DNA from: SLQH01 sp964612995
GTDB taxonomy: Bacteria; Planctomycetota; UBA11346
Reading direction: 5' to 3'
DNA: 17,085 nt
NCBI GenBank assembly: GCA_964612995.1
Contig: CAZTGE010000088.1
Span: 1 to 17,085 of the forward strand
Shown: positions 17,082-17,085 of the stretch, in pieces
How positions within the stretch are numbered: position 1 is the first letter of the stretch
Layout: each line of letters starts with the position of its first letter
Translations under genes and position numbers: made by a program
The notes under the pieces: generated by a model
The model's input: only the letters and a program-made list of their open reading frames with translations
Database searches by the model: none
What the model was told of the DNA's origin: nothing

Positions 17082-17085
17082 TGGG

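Overview
The window is about 17 kb of very GC-rich DNA (roughly two thirds or more G+C by eye). It looks like an ordinary chromosomal stretch of a gammaproteobacterium. Protein families, codon use and the PAS/Cache-rich signalling would fit a purple-sulfur or halophilic lineage (Chromatiales-like), but no rRNA or marker gene is present, so this placement is inference. I see no tRNA, rRNA, CRISPR array or intact insertion sequence. Eight protein genes are well supported.

Left part (1-4780): two minus-strand genes encode an AEC-family permease (24-986) and a FapA/DUF342 protein with a coiled-coil tail (1201-3099), the latter with no other flagellar gene nearby. A 142-bp gap separates FapA from a divergently read D-2-hydroxyacid dehydrogenase (GTG start, 3242-4195). 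A small exported PrcB-C domain protein follows (4291-4779). The first of three 37-bp tandem repeats (4759-4869) supplies the end and stop codon of that gene.

Middle part (4965-10588): a soluble GAF histidine kinase lies on the minus strand. A 215-bp gap then holds what looks like the last ~37 codons of a broken phospholipase D/cardiolipin-synthase-like gene. Next comes a plus-strand pair: a 933-residue fusion of acyl-AMP ligase, acyl carrier protein and PlsC-type acyltransferase, then an Atg22/UMF1-type MFS transporter 12 bp downstream. The pairing resembles in logic the E. coli lplT-aas lysophospholipid repair pair, with a different domain order, a built-in ACP and a different transporter family.

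Right part (10650-16839): a 1603-residue membrane kinase carries two complete kinase cores, one canonical receiver and one degenerate receiver with Glu where the phospho-acceptor Asp should be. It overlaps by 8 bp the gene for an NtrC-type sigma-54 response regulator, so the two almost certainly form one signalling unit. Its target promoters are not evident here. The last ~120 bp contain four closely packed perfect inverted repeats of unknown role.

The most interesting items are the two-kinase/pseudo-receiver architecture, the ligase-ACP-acyltransferase plus transporter pair, a possible ATC start behind a perfect Shine-Dalgarno sequence in the fusion gene, and the terminal inverted-repeat cluster. 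None is proven to be a new system from sequence alone.
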